Assembly: GCA_949358305.1 (NCBI GenBank)
Contig: OX442318.1
Coordinates: 13,126,517 to 13,190,516, forward strand
Direction: 5' to 3'
DNA length: 64,000 nucleotides
From: Strigamia acuminata
Taxonomy: Eukaryota; Arthropoda; Chilopoda; Geophilomorpha; Linotaeniidae
Shown here: piece after piece, positions 44,423-55,650 of the stretch
How positions within the stretch are numbered: position 1 is the first letter of the stretch
Layout of the letters: every line of letters starts with the position of its first letter
The notes under the pieces: generated by a model
The model's database searches: none
What the model saw: the letters and a program-made list of their open reading frames with translations, nothing else
What the model was told of the DNA's origin: nothing
Translations under genes and position numbers: made by a program

Positions 44423-45125
44423 AGTGGTAGCAGAGGATGGTTGCCACCTAAACCGGCCATTATTTGTCTAATATTCGACGTAATTTTCGCGAAATTCGCG
44501 ATTTTTGCGCCAAAATTTGTCTATTTTCAGCTATCGCCGATTTCCGTTTTGATTCGCGTTCGCCGACGTATCACCGACGTTCCAAGCGACGAACGTCGTG
44601 TATTACAACATCATTAACCTGTTTTAGTCCGGAATTGTGCGGGTTTCGCAAATTCCGCGACGAAAATTTATTTATTTTCAGATTCCACGTCAAATGCGAT
44701 TCTCGTCACTGCTTAGCGAGTTGCGGCAGTTACCACTAGAAACGAATACGAGTTATTCGCGGCTTAGTTCCCCGGTGAACGGTCGTTATACGCCGATCTA
44801 TTCAAGTGGAAGAAGAGCCTCGAATTTTTCGAGAAGGATTCGAGCATTAACGTTCGAATCAGCGTTTTCACCAGCTTTTCGAGAAAGCTGCGCCGTGCCT
44901 TCATTTGCACGTGAATTGCAACCGCAATTGACTCATCTATTTCGCCTTCTTGTCGATTTAATTATTGTTAGCATTAAGGGGGATTTTGGAGTGGGTTTAT
45001 TAGAATCCTTGGCACCCTACGCTCGAATCCGGGCAAGTGTCATTGTATTCTGTGATTAGGCTGAGCCCTGCGCCACCTAGCATTCCCGAGACCCCAGGCG
45101 GTCGCAAAGGACGCTAGGGGGACAC

Positions 45126-45568
45126 TACCGTCTTCACCCGAATAGTGCAGTATGGTGTTGTATTCGAATACAACACAACCCTTGTGTTGTATTCGAATAT
45201 AACACCATGGTGTTATATTTCAGCAAAAGGTAGCAACTTAAATTTTTCGATTGAATGTCGTAAAAAAACGTTTTTAGATTGAATGTCGTAGAATATATGG
45301 AAGCTGATTTAAATGATAACGAAGAGGAAGATGCGTAAAATGATTAAATAAAGATTTTTCTTCTAAAATTAATATTGCTCTTGTAATTTTTAACTATTTT
45401 AGGACAAAATCTGAATTCGAATCTGAATTCGAATATAAAACCATTGTGTTGTATTCGAATACAACACAAGGGTGTTAAATTCGAATTTTTTGACCATGTT
45501 TGCAAATTCGAGGTTTTTTAAAAAACTCGAATACAACACCATACTGCACTATTCGGGTGAAGACGGTA
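45126..45568. mobile_element. MITE with perfect TIRs of about 42 bp in the Copia 2 leader
   Basis: The ends TACCGTCTTCACCCGAATAG and their exact inverse are flanked by TA. The inverted match continues through GTGCAGTATGGTGTTGTATT. Inside are more palindromes (GTGTTGTATTCGAATACAAC) and a short acidic tail EADLNDNEEEDA with a stop and AATAAA (about 45298-45350). That looks like the 3' end of a DDE transposase gene kept after internal deletion. Confidence 0.85.
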
Positions 45569-45744
45569 ATCACAGGTTGTCAGTCAATCTTAGAATTGAC
45601 TCCCCTTCTGGTTATCCGCTTAGAACCACGTGGGATTGTGAAGTGTTGTGAAGTGTTGTGCTCCGGAATCATCGTGTGCTTCAACCGTACCATTCCTAGT
45701 TCAGTGTGCTTCACTACGAATTATTTCGCCGTCTTCACGTCATT

Positions 45745-48290
45745 ATGTCGAAATCCGCAGAAGGAAACTCCGGACGTCTCCCAATTCTCAGCGTAGGAAA
45801 CTACGAACTTTGGCAGCGCTCAATGCGCATGGTGCTGAGAAGCGAGGAATTATGGGACCACGTGACGGAAGAAGAAGAAGTGGAATTTTTGAAAACTGCC
45901 GGAGAAAAAGAGAAAAAGAAATACAAGCGGCGTAAAGCCAAAGCGTTAGGCCTCATATATTGTTCCGTGAGCGGGGCTAAAAAGTCTGCGCTAGATGACT
46001 GCAAGACCCCTAAAGAGGCTTGGGACATTTTAGCCAACATTTATGCGCCATCGTCTCGTGCGCGACAGGCAGCCATGGCGAAGACATGGCTGATTTCATA
46101 AGTCGCGTAGACTACCATGTCCGCAAAATGAAGGACATCGGAGAGACGACTTCGCCTGATCACCACGCATACCAGTACCTGGATTTACTGCCTCGTGAAT
46201 ATTCACAAATCTCCTTCACGATATATCATTTGCCAAATCCCGAATTCACGCCAAAGAAAGTGTCTGAACACATGCGACTCAAAGCGATGGACTCGCGCGA
46301 TTTGGACAGTTCAAAATCATCACGTGCTTACGCTGGTGAAAAACAGCGTGGAAGAAACCGATCTCGACCCCCTAGACAGTTATCTTCGGTGCAATGCTTC
46401 AATTGCCAGGAATATGGACATTATGCTAACAAATGCCCATTACCACCTCGCCGAGATGACAAAAATCAACCGACGGCATCACTTCAAAGGAAGCCGAGGA
46501 GTTCAAGCCGTAAACGCAACAAGAACTCGAACCGGGATGATTCCAGACCAAGGGGGAATTCCAGCGCAAGGCGGGAAACAAACTTTTTCGCCAGTGCTCC
46601 GCAAGCCATGCAGTTGCCCACAATTCACTTTACACAGTCACATGAATGGATTGTGGATTGTGGGGCGACCGACCACGTGTGCCACGTTCAAGCATGGTTT
46701 CAGGATTTCGTCAAGGTTGTGCCCTTTAACATTGCATTAGGCCAAGGACACTCTGAAGTTCTCGGCAAGGGCAAAGTCCGAATTGTCACCATGATCAACA
46801 ATGTAGAATGTGTTGCAAATCTCCAAGATGTGCTGTTTGCGCCAAAATTCGAGGCGAATCTAATTTCCGTGTCAAAAATGGACAAAGCCAAACATCACAT
46901 CCACATTTGGGATGGTGGAGTTCATGTTTACAAATCTGATATCGATCATCCAATGCTTCGAGCCAAAGAAAAGGGCGGCCTTTATTATGTGGACGGTTTG
47001 TGCCCACCTTTAACACTGATGTCAACAGTGGATGCGCCTATTGCGCAGTCGACCGCTCCGACTCGAACATTAGTCACAGCGGAAGAGGATTTTATCCAGT
47101 ATCCGAAGGCAAGGAAAAAGTCAAAAGATCCTGAACTCTTTACTGATTTTCGGCTTGAATTTCCTCCCTTGCCAAATGAACTTCCTCCGCCTATTCCTGT
47201 TAAGACAACCCAGTCCAAGACACCTCCCATGCCTGTCCCTACCAAAACATTACCTCAAGTCCCGTCCTTTGCCGACACATTAAAGTCGATTCCCTTAAAT
47301 CCGAAACCGAATTCAAAGCCAACCAACGCAAAGACGGTTGCAGCGCCTACGGTCAGGAAGGATGCGACGGGGATATGGCACAGCAGATTGGGTCACCTAC
47401 ACACCAATGCTATGAAACTTCTGGCCGGAAATGAACAAGTGTATGGAGTAACCCCGGCAGAAGTAAATAAAGAACTTTCTTGCAATCATTGCAGAATTGC
47501 AAAATCAACCCGTGTTTCTCACAAACCGGATGAGCATCCTATCTCAACCAAGGCTTTAGATCTCCTGCACATGGACGTGTGGGGAGCTTCAAGAACAACT
47601 TCCTACGGGGGCGCGCGTTACGTGCTAACTATAATAGATGACGCCACGCGCTACGCCTGGATATTTCCGATGGCCCAGAAATCCCAAGTATTTGGACTTT
47701 TCAAGGATTATGTCACACGAATAGAGCGAGTGACTAACAAACGGGTTAAGGCCATCCGGACTGACCGAGGAGGAGAATTCATGTCAAATGAATTTGAGAG
47801 ATATCTGAAAGAAACTGGAATTCAAGCCCAGCGGACCAATCCCCATAGTCCCGCTATGAATGGCACAGCATAGCGGATAAACCGCACAATGGCAGATTAC
47901 ACTCGTGCCATATTAGATGAAACTGGTCTTCCAAATAAACTTTGGGCGGAATTCGCAGTGACATTCTCGTATATAAAGAATCGATGCCCTCATTCTCGTC
48001 TTAAAAATGAGGTGCCCTACATTTTATGGCGACGACGTGCCCTTTCACTCCGACACCTTCGGAAGTTAGGTTCCAAGTGCTGGGTTCACCATACAGCACC
48101 TGGCAGGGACAAATTAGATCCTCGAGCTTGGGAGGGCTTTTTAGTCGGATACGCCACGACAACACGAGGATACCGCGTTTGGAATCCGGTAGATAACAAG
48201 GTCATTGAGTCGATCCATGTCCAGATTGATGAGCGGCAATCATACAGACGCTCTAATCATTACCGAGGTCCGCAAAACCATAGACTGTAA
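45745..48290 (+). pseudogene. Copia 2 gag-protease-integrase, broken
   Basis: Gag starts MSKSAEGNSGRLPILS (45745). The frame shifts near 46080, apparently by a short deletion, and continues with EDMADFISRVDYHVRKMKDI. A zinc knuckle CFNCQEYGHYANKC lies at about 46396. The protease box is IVDCGATDHV, with Cys where Ser or Thr is usual. The pre-integrase domain has HSRLGHL and CNHC. Integrase has LLHMDVWGA, IRTDRGGEF, and an in-frame TAG at 47871 replacing the catalytic Glu codon region (MNGTA-stop-RINRT). The frame runs on to about 48285, where it meets foreign sequence. Not functional. Confidence 0.85.
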
Positions 48291-49095
48291 GCAAATTCAA
48301 TTCTTTAAATGTTAACAAAAAATTTGTAATTTTTTGGAAAAATTTCAGTTCAATGCATTTTCATTTAACTTTAGTTCGAAAAGAGAAGAAAAGTGTTGAC
48401 ATCAAAAAAATCAATCAAAATATCAACCACATGTTTGTAGAGAAACAAGACCTATTCTGGGAAAACATTTTAATAGTTGGTGTTCTGACATTGAATTTAT
48501 AATTATGATCATCAAGTTTTCCATATTGTCACGTGTCTTTTTGTGATAATTTATTCAAACTGTCATTGATTTTCTCAAACTCTTCTACCACAAACAACAT
48601 CCACACACCTGTTTCACAGTGCAGTGTGAATACAAATGAAACGAGTGCGACTGGTTCCACGAAACACACCTTCGGAACTGTGAGCAAGGTGAGCCAACCA
48701 AAAAACTTCTCTTTTTAAAAATTATATCACATTAACATTCCCTGCCCTAAAAGTTATCTGCGTCTTCTGCCTTCGTTAGTGCAAAGGGTGGATACACAAT
48801 TTAAGACCTGGGTGTGTTATTCATTTATCACATTTTATTCCACAATGCATTTAACCTTAAAGAATACCAGGAATTTCCCGATGGCCTGTAGCGTAAAATT
48901 ATTCTTCATTTTACTAGCCGGGGCCCGAGTTCACTCCCAGTGGCTGTTTAGACAAAGGTAGCTCCATGACTGCGTGCATAGCCATAGCAACCAGTTGAGC
49001 AAGTTTTCCACTGCACAAGGACAGAATACAAGAGGAGCGCTTTCTGTTCGCCACATTAATCTGAAATGCTTATGCTACATGTTGAAATTCGCACT
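48280..49095 (+). repeat. Duplicated block Y, copy at 48 kb
   Basis: Copy of 16755-17605, same orientation, a few percent diverged with small indels. It abuts the truncated Copia 2, so the breakpoint of that truncation coincides with the edge of block Y. Confidence 0.75.
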
Positions 49096-49366
49096 CAATC
49101 ATCATATCGAGGCCATACGCACAGTGTGACTTTGGGACACCAGAGACAAATATCTGGTCAAGAAAAATTTTTTTTTTTGTAATTTTTTATATCGAGTTCA
49201 GGTCGGATCACTTCATCGAATCCCGTTTCATCAAATTCTCATTTTTTCTCATTTTTTGAAATTTGGGAAAACGGGGGTCGTTTCATCCAATTTTAAATTC
49301 CGCTCCGTACGTTTCATGGAATTTTCGGCCATCATCAGGGATGTTATTCACGTGGCTACGTGGTTA
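49096..49366. other. Short unassigned stretch
   Basis: Includes TTTCATC-rich wording (TCACTTCATCGAATCCCGTT, GTTTCATCCAATTTTAAATT) that resumes after the TTAGG array at about 49795-49855 (ACCGTTTCATCGAATTTTTT). The G-rich MITE and the pentamer array therefore interrupt one older sequence. Confidence 0.4.
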
Positions 49367-49671
49367 GGGGCCGTCCATAAATTACGTAACGCTCCAAGGG
49401 GGGGGGGAGGGGGTTTCAGATTTTGTTACGGGTCATTAGTAAGAGAGAGGGGGGGTTCTCAATAATGTCCACAAAAACTTTTTTTTTAATGTTTCAAATT
49501 GAAAATATCGCAGTTTTGAGACTAATTTTTGAAAATTTTTGGGGGGGTGATTTCAGTTTTATTACATAATTAGGGCGGTGGGGTTTGGGAATTTGTTACG
49601 GCCTTGTTACAGAGGGGGGGAGGGGGTCTAAAATGCCCAAAATTGGCGTTACGTAATTTATGGACGGCCCC
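49367..49671. mobile_element. Poly-G-rich MITE, copy 2
   Basis: The ends GGGGCCGTCCATAAATTACG and their inverse CGTAATTTATGGACGGCCCC are nearly perfect, with the same internal order as 20754-21083. Flanked by TTAG on both sides, possibly a 4-bp target duplication or a consequence of insertion at the edge of the TTAGG array. Confidence 0.8.
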
Positions 49672-49766
49672 TTAGGTTAGGTTGTGTTAGGTCAGGTTAG
49701 GTTAGGTCAGGTTAGGTTAGGTCAGGTCAGATTAGGTAAGGTTAGGTCAAGTCAGGTTAGGTTAGA
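49672..49766 (+). repeat. Interstitial telomere-like (TTAGG)n array
   Basis: Nineteen pentamers in strict 5-bp register, about half exactly TTAGG and the rest one- or two-base variants such as TCAGG, TAAGG and TTGTG. TTAGG is the canonical arthropod telomere repeat. A much more decayed CCTAA-like stretch lies near 19551-19590. Confidence 0.8.
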
Positions 49767-49851
49767 TTTTTGGATTTTCTGTTTGTGTATTTCGGTTTTT
49801 CTTGAATGTACCGTTTCATCGAATTTTTTATAATTAATGGTACGTTTCATC

Positions 49852-50290
49852 AATGGACGACCACATTTAAAATGACCATTTTTTTCTGGCACTGTGAATA
49901 GCCGCCATTGACAGCTGTCACTACGCTCATGCCATGGACACATGCAAATTATTATTTTGACTGGAGAATTATTATAATTACTAATCTGCCTGGACAGTTA
50001 TTATATTGTTGTTTTATCATAAGAGAAATCATGAACCAGTGAGAGAAAAGCTGTACGTCTTTACATTTAATTATACACATGGTGTTGCTTGTACAAAAGC
50101 AAATTACTGGTTTGCGGTGGAAAGTTTATCAAAACAGAAAGAACATCTGAAGCAGCGTGTCAATCAATCCATTTGACTGTTTAGGAGAAATTCAAAATAA
50201 GAGTTCGTGTTATTTTTCAAATAATAATATTATATTATTATTTGAAAATATAATTCAAGTTTGGGTTTAACTTCTTTACAAATTTTAATG
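49852..50290 (+). repeat. Duplicated block X, copy at 50 kb
   Basis: Copy of 16176-16600, same orientation. Here block X follows block Y, whereas at 16-17 kb X precedes Y. Confidence 0.75.
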
Positions 50291-50639
50291 CTGTAGATTT
50301 AAACCATTTCCTATGTTGGAAAATTCGGATGACAATGTGTTAAATAGAAAAATGATTTGGCCAACCAGAATACTAAATCAATCAGAAATATTGATTCAAA
50401 ATTAACAATTTGCATTAGATATTCCTTGAAACGTACTTACGATATCCAGAGTACATGCCTGTTTGTGTATTTCGGTTTTTCTTTAATGTACCGTCATTCG
50501 ATGAATGTTTCAAATAACTTTCTGTGTGTCAGATGCTAAATTACATACAAAATAAAATTTTAAAATGTTTCACAAAAATTCTTTCAAAGTGTGAAATTTT
50601 TATATTTTTCTTGAATATTGATCTTATTCCATAAAGTTG

Positions 50640-51440
50640 TAATATTCAGTCCACGCCAATCGCTTGGGTTACCACAACAGCCATATTAGAGAAACAGTCG
50701 GAATGTGACCATTCGCCTTGGTTCCGAGCCCTATTGGTCAGTTCTAGGGCCCGCAGCTACACCTTGCAGCAGGGGACCGCAACAGACTCAAGGGAAGTGC
50801 GAGAGCTGCACCCAGTGCATTGCGCTGCAGGCAAGTGATCAGCGCGCACGGGGAGCTGGTCACAACCTTAACTTGATAACATAACAACAATCTAAAACTT
50901 CAAAACTCATACACCATTGGGCAAGAGTAAAGAAACAGTAAGTGCAAACTTTGCTTTTGTTTATTTTTTACTTGTCTGGTGCAAAATCTGGATAATTCAT
51001 CCCAATCTTTTCCCTTTTAAACATTAATCTAATTTAAACTTTCATCCTTACATTGTTCCATCCTAAAAAAGCTATTCGATGGATACCCCCAAAACCGATA
51101 ATGGCTCGTAGTCAAGTCCATGAATGAGCCTAGTGGCAGATGAATTGTCAGTTAATCATACACTTTTAAAATATGCACGGCAGCCATCCCTAATCAGATT
51201 ACGTGTCACAGCAGCCATTTGGCCTCATGATATGCATGGTCGGAATTACGCTTCTGCCACGCCGCAGTAATATTCAAGGAAAACGTACGACGGAAGCGAC
51301 CACAACGAACACGGTCGCCACGCTTATCGTTTGGGTCGCCACAGCAGCCAGTTTGCAGAAAGAAAATAGCACAGTGGAAAATAACAAACCAAAAAGGGCA
51401 GACAGTCCCTATACAATTAAAACACTAAATAAATTAAATG
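50640..51440 (+). repeat. Dispersed repeat family R1, copy c
   Basis: Contains the GGGCCCGCAGCT and CAAGTGATCAGC landmarks plus a segment (51140-51280; GCACGGCAGCCATCCCTAAT) that matches 88-175 of copy a. Its order differs from copy a, as that segment lies after the core block and not before it. The Gypsy tandem is inserted at 51436-51440. Confidence 0.7.
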
Positions 51441-51606
51441 TGTGTTATCAGGAATGACGAATGAATGACTGATCTGTTCAATGGTTAACTAACAAGTGTT
51501 TATTCAAATGAAAACAGGTAACATATATACGACTGGTCAGTAACAGCTGACCAATCAGGACACGTCGTACGTATGTACGACGTACGTAACACTAGCCAAT
51601 TACACA
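51441..51606 (-). repeat. Gypsy LTR (3' LTR of the full element)
   Basis: 166 bp; minus strand begins TGTGTAATTGG and ends GATAACACA. Contains the palindrome GTCGTACGTATGTACGAC. Differs from the right LTR at one base noticed (CTGTTC against CAGTTC). Confidence 0.9.
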
Positions 51607-51634
51607 TCTCCCCTTTTAAGCTCTTTTTTTCTTC

Positions 51635-54600
51635 TTATAAATTCAAACGATTCGGTTGCTTTACTCCTCTGCCCGATCTAGTAACGTACGAAGATCCTGT
51701 GGGAGCCCTAGGACAAGTGACTTCTTTGTTAGGAGCTGCTGAGTGATCTGTGTTAATTGGTTCTTCTTCTTTTTCTTCGGGAATCGCCTCCTCATTCTCG
51801 ATTTCCAGAGTAACGCTGGGAAGTGGTAATAAATGGAATCGGTTCCGTCGAATTGTTCGTTTATCAGTTTCAATGATGTACGATCTGGGTGATGAATCGA
51901 GTTGTTTAATCCGTCCTTCTCGTCGCAAATCGGTGATCCAGACATTTTCACCGACTTTTAGTGGGATTAATTCTCGGACTCCGTGATGTTTATCGTAATT
52001 TTTCTTTTGCGCGTTCCGTCTGTCTTCTTCTTTTCGAAGTAATATCGATTCGTCAGGTGTTTTTGGGATCAGTTTTGAGCTGATGACTGGGACTGATAAA
52101 TTTCGAATGGCTCTTCCATTTAGAAGTTCGGCAGGTGAGAATCCATTTGCGAGGGGAGTCGCGCGATATAATTGCAGTGCCTGATATCCATCGTCTGCTT
52201 TCTTTAAACTCCGTTTTATAATTTTTACCGCAGCTTCGACAAATCCGTTACTTTGAGGAAATCCGGGGCTGCTCGTAACGTGTGTGAACTTCCATTCTTT
52301 GGCAAATTCTCTAAATTCGGAGTTTAACAATGGTCCAAAGTGTGTCCCGTTGTCGCTGTAAACAATTTCCGGTGATCCTTGCTCTGAGAATAAAGATTTT
52401 AAATGTGTTATTGTTGTCCGCTCGTGAAGACTTGACATTGGGTAAATAAATGGAAATCGCGAGAAATAATCGGTGACGAGGAGGTACCATTTGTTTTCGA
52501 GTTTAAACAAATCCATCGCAATCTTTTGCCATGGCCGTTTCGGGAATTCGGATGGCATTAATGGCTCGTGTCGATTTATCGTCTCTTTGATGCATTCCGG
52601 ACAATTCTTAACTAATTTTTCAAGTTGTGTTGACAAACCAGGCCACCAAACAGATTGTTTTGCCAATGCTCTGCATTTGGTTATTCCGAGATGGGCACCG
52701 TGAATTTTTGCCAATGTTTCCTTCTGAAGAGCTGGCGGAATTACAATACGAGATGCTTTGAGTAAAATTCCCTCGTCGACTGTCAGATCCGTTCGATGTT
52801 GCCAGTAATCTTTAAGTAGCGGAGGAACTTCGTTTTTCGGCGGCCAACAATGTCGTGAAAATTGGATCAAATGTTTGCAAATTTCGTCGTCCCGTTGTGC
52901 TTTCACAATCTGCTGCAGTCGTTCGTCCGTGGTTGGAAACGACTCGGCCACCAAACGTACGTAAGCGACAATTTCTTGATCCAAATCGTAATCGTCTCCA
53001 GTTCTTTCGATTGGTCGGCGAGAGAGAGTATCGGCTAGCCCTAAATCTTTTCCCGCAATATGAACTACCGTATAAGCGTGACGCTGTAACCGTAAGCGCA
53101 TCCTCTGGAGTTTCGGAGTTAATTCGTCCAGTGGTTTCGTCATAAAGATCGGGACGAGCGGCTTGTGATCGGTCTCTAATCGAATAGGAATACCTGTAAT
53201 GAAATCTTGGAAGCGGTCGCACGCCCAAGTGAGCGCGTACCCCTCCTTATCAATTTGTGCCCAATTCGTTTGAGCTGATGTAAATGTTTTTGCCGCGTAT
53301 GCAATCGGTCGAAATTCGCCGCTATCCTGTTTTTGTTTCAAAACAGCTCCAACTCCGTAACTGGATGCGTCGGAAGAGATTACGGTTTCTCTCTTTGGAT
53401 CGAACCACGCAAGGACAGGTTTAGCCGATAGTGCGAGTTTTAATTTCACAAACGCCTCGTTTTGTATCGGGCTCCACAAGTATTCGTTTTTCTCTCGTAA
53501 TAATTCGTTCAGCGGATGAGCTACCGTAGCTAAATGTGGGATGAAACGTCCCAAGTAATTAATCGTGCCAAGAAAACTACGAAGTTCCGATTTGTTCTGC
53601 GGTGCGGCCATTTTTGCTATTGCCTCGATTCGATCTTCGTCGATGTGTACTCCATTGGAATCGATAACATGGCCCAAAAATTTAATGCTCGTTACGCCGA
53701 AAACGCATTTTTCTTTGTTCATCGTTACGTTTTTCTCAAATAATCGTTTTAAAACAGCCCGCAATCGTTCGTCGTGTTCTTCGATCGTGTCTCCGTAAAC
53801 TAAAATGTCGTCGACGTTACATTGGACACCCATCAGTCCCTCAAGAATCTCTGTCATCCGTTTTTGAAAAACTTCTGGAGCTGCCGTGATCCCGAATGGT
53901 AAACGAGTAAACTTAAAACGTCCGAATGGCGTTATAAACGTGGTGAGGAGTTGGGATTCTTCGTCCAACTCGCATTGCCAAAATCCATGATTCGCATCTA
54001 ATTTCGAAAAATATTTTGCTTTTCCCAGGCGTCCGAATAAATTCTCTGTGTTTGGCATCGGAAAAATTTCGCGTTTGATGTAAACATTGAGTGGGACGTA
54101 GTCGACGCACATGCGGATGGTCCCATCTGGTTTCGGAACTGTAACGAGGCCAGAACACCAATCGGTTGGTTCGTCCACTGGTACAATAACGCCCAACAGT
54201 AACATTTTATCCAAATTTTTCTTAATCTCGTTCAATTTCGGAATCGGGGCACGACGCGGTGTGGTCAAAGCATGCGGAATCGCTCCATCTCGTAATCGAA
54301 TTTTGTACGGGATTTTGACACGTCCAAGACCCTGGAAAAGTTCAGGATATTCGATTTCCGGTCGTACTGAAGTGTGACTTGTCTCCGTCGTTTTTACGTG
54401 TTGTACGCGTTTCACGATCCCTAAATCCTCACATGTGTCGCCGTCCAATAATGGTCGGCCGAGGTTTTTGACCACAAATATCTCCGTTAATTTCGTTTTT
54501 CCCCGATATAAAATGTCGTCCCAGAAACTTCCAACCGTTTCTAAAGCATTTTGATCCGCGCCTTTCAATCGTCTCTCGGGTTTACGTAATGTGATCGCTG

Positions 54601-55591
54601 AAAAATAATCGTTAAAAGTTTCAAGTGAAATACACGTGACGTCCGCTCCAGTGTCGGCCCGAAATGATAACCGCATGTTTCTTATCTCGGCCGAAACGTT
54701 CCATCGAGTTGTTCTTTGTACTGGTTTTTTGGCCGAAATGTGCCCCAAAAAATGATATTCAGGCGTTTCGTCGTCCGCGTGTATAATCTCAACCGTCGCT
54801 GATTTGTTTGATCGGCACATACGTGAATAATGTCCCACCCTTTTACAATTTGCACATTTCGACGCGATAGCAGGGCATTTGGGTGTAAAATGCGTATCGT
54901 ATCCGCAGTTTCCGCACGGTCCGCTGTTGTCTTTTGTTTTCGAAGTCGGTCGCGCTGTTTTTCCTTGGTGTTTTTTCTCCGGTTGGTGAACGCGTCCCAC
55001 TTCGGTTTTGACCTCCGATTTGACGTCGAACGATGGTTGTAGTTCTCCTTGTTGTCGTCGAACTTGTTCGTTCATCCGAACCGTATTAATTGCTTTCGCC
55101 AGCGTCAAATCTTCCACCAATTGTAATTTTTCACATAATTGACGATTCCGCATGCCAACGACGATACGATCGCAGATCAGTGTCTCACGGATGTTTTTGC
55201 TGGTCAATTTATCCAATTCGCAAATGTCGGCCATTGTGTATAACGCGGTGATGAAATCGTCCACCGGTTCGTTTTCTTGCTGGACCCGCTGGTTAAAACG
55301 CGCCCTTTCGAAGATAAGGTTTTTCTTCGCGATAAACAATCCATCGAACGCGGCGATGACGGAATCGAACTTTTTTAATTGTTTCGGAGTCAAATTCGCT
55401 TTTGTTAGAATGTCCTCCGCTTTTCTACCCATGCAGTATAACAATCCGTCGATCTTGTCTTCGTCAGATTTCTCGCGGAGTCCCGAGAAGTTCAAAAATC
55501 GTACGAACCTCTTTTTCCATTGCGGCCAATCGGATGCGGTCGAAAAGTCGAATGGCTCGGGAAAAGGAGTGGCGTGTGCCATAGTTGTCAT
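51635..55591 (-). CDS. Gypsy gag-pol polyprotein, intact
   Basis: One open frame of 1318 codons with gag and pol fused. In order: gag capsid-like region (about 1-215); two zinc knuckles, CGNCGYDTHFTPKC and CANCKRVGHYSRMC (about 225-265); retropepsin box FRADTGADVTCIS (about 312). RT follows (about 440-640) with SKLDANHGFWQ, RLPFGITAAPEVFQ and CNVDDILVYG (about 590). RNase H (about 720-850) has SSDASSYGVGAVL and DKEGYALTWACDRF. Integrase has the H-H-C-C finger (GAHLGITKCR...CPEC) and the D-D-E core (MDLFKLENKW, SDNGTHF at about 1080, NGFVEAAVK). All catalytic acids are present. The first position of the RT box is Asn where Tyr or Phe is usual, a variation I have seen in related Gypsy lineages as His. 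With matching LTRs this copy may be competent. Confidence 0.93.
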   Translation of the reverse strand: MTTMAHATPFPEPFDFSTASDWPQWKKRFVRFLNFSGLREKSDEDKIDGLLYCMGRKAEDILTKANLTPKQLKKFDSVIAAFDGLFIAKKNLIFERARFNQRVQQENEPVDDFITALYTMADICELDKLTSKNIRETLICDRIVVGMRNRQLCEKLQLVEDLTLAKAINTVRMNEQVRRQQGELQPSFDVKSEVKTEVGRVHQPEKKHQGKTARPTSKTKDNSGPCGNCGYDTHFTPKCPAIASKCANCKRVGHYSRMCRSNKSATVEIIHADDETPEYHFLGHISAKKPVQRTTRWNVSAEIRNMRLSFRADTGADVTCISLETFNDYFSAITLRKPERRLKGADQNALETVGSFWDDILYRGKTKLTEIFVVKNLGRPLLDGDTCEDLGIVKRVQHVKTTETSHTSVRPEIEYPELFQGLGRVKIPYKIRLRDGAIPHALTTPRRAPIPKLNEIKKNLDKMLLLGVIVPVDEPTDWCSGLVTVPKPDGTIRMCVDYVPLNVYIKREIFPMPNTENLFGRLGKAKYFSKLDANHGFWQCELDEESQLLTTFITPFGRFKFTRLPFGITAAPEVFQKRMTEILEGLMGVQCNVDDILVYGDTIEEHDERLRAVLKRLFEKNVTMNKEKCVFGVTSIKFLGHVIDSNGVHIDEDRIEAIAKMAAPQNKSELRSFLGTINYLGRFIPHLATVAHPLNELLREKNEYLWSPIQNEAFVKLKLALSAKPVLAWFDPKRETVISSDASSYGVGAVLKQKQDSGEFRPIAYAAKTFTSAQTNWAQIDKEGYALTWACDRFQDFITGIPIRLETDHKPLVPIFMTKPLDELTPKLQRMRLRLQRHAYTVVHIAGKDLGLADTLSRRPIERTGDDYDLDQEIVAYVRLVAESFPTTDERLQQIVKAQRDDEICKHLIQFSRHCWPPKNEVPPLLKDYWQHRTDLTVDEGILLKASRIVIPPALQKETLAKIHGAHLGITKCRALAKQSVWWPGLSTQLEKLVKNCPECIKETINRHEPLMPSEFPKRPWQKIAMDLFKLENKWYLLVTDYFSRFPFIYPMSSLHERTTITHLKSLFSEQGSPEIVYSDNGTHFGPLLNSEFREFAKEWKFTHVTSSPGFPQSNGFVEAAVKIIKRSLKKADDGYQALQLYRATPLANGFSPAELLNGRAIRNLSVPVISSKLIPKTPDESILLRKEEDRRNAQKKNYDKHHGVRELIPLKVGENVWITDLRREGRIKQLDSSPRSYIIETDKRTIRRNRFHLLPLPSVTLEIENEEAIPEEKEEEPINTDHSAAPNKEVTCPRAPTGSSYVTRSGRGVKQPNRLNL

Positions 55592-55650
55592 CGTAGCAAG
55601 AATTCTACGAATAATTTGAGTTATTTAAGTCGGTTTAACCGCTGCCACCA

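Larger units (their letters stand above)
43948..48280 (+). mobile_element. Copia-family element 2, nested in the right LTR of Copia 1 and 3'-truncated
   Basis: Starts TGTTGTTTTCC precisely where the right LTR of Copia 1 stops matching the left. A putative LTR 43948-44422 ends at ...GCTACA and is followed by AG and TGGTAGCAGAGG, a tRNA-type primer site. A long leader, gag, protease and integrase follow. The element ends inside the integrase C-terminal region at about 48280, joined to duplicated block Y. RT, RNase H and the 3' LTR are missing, as is the rest of the Copia 1 LTR. Confidence 0.8.
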
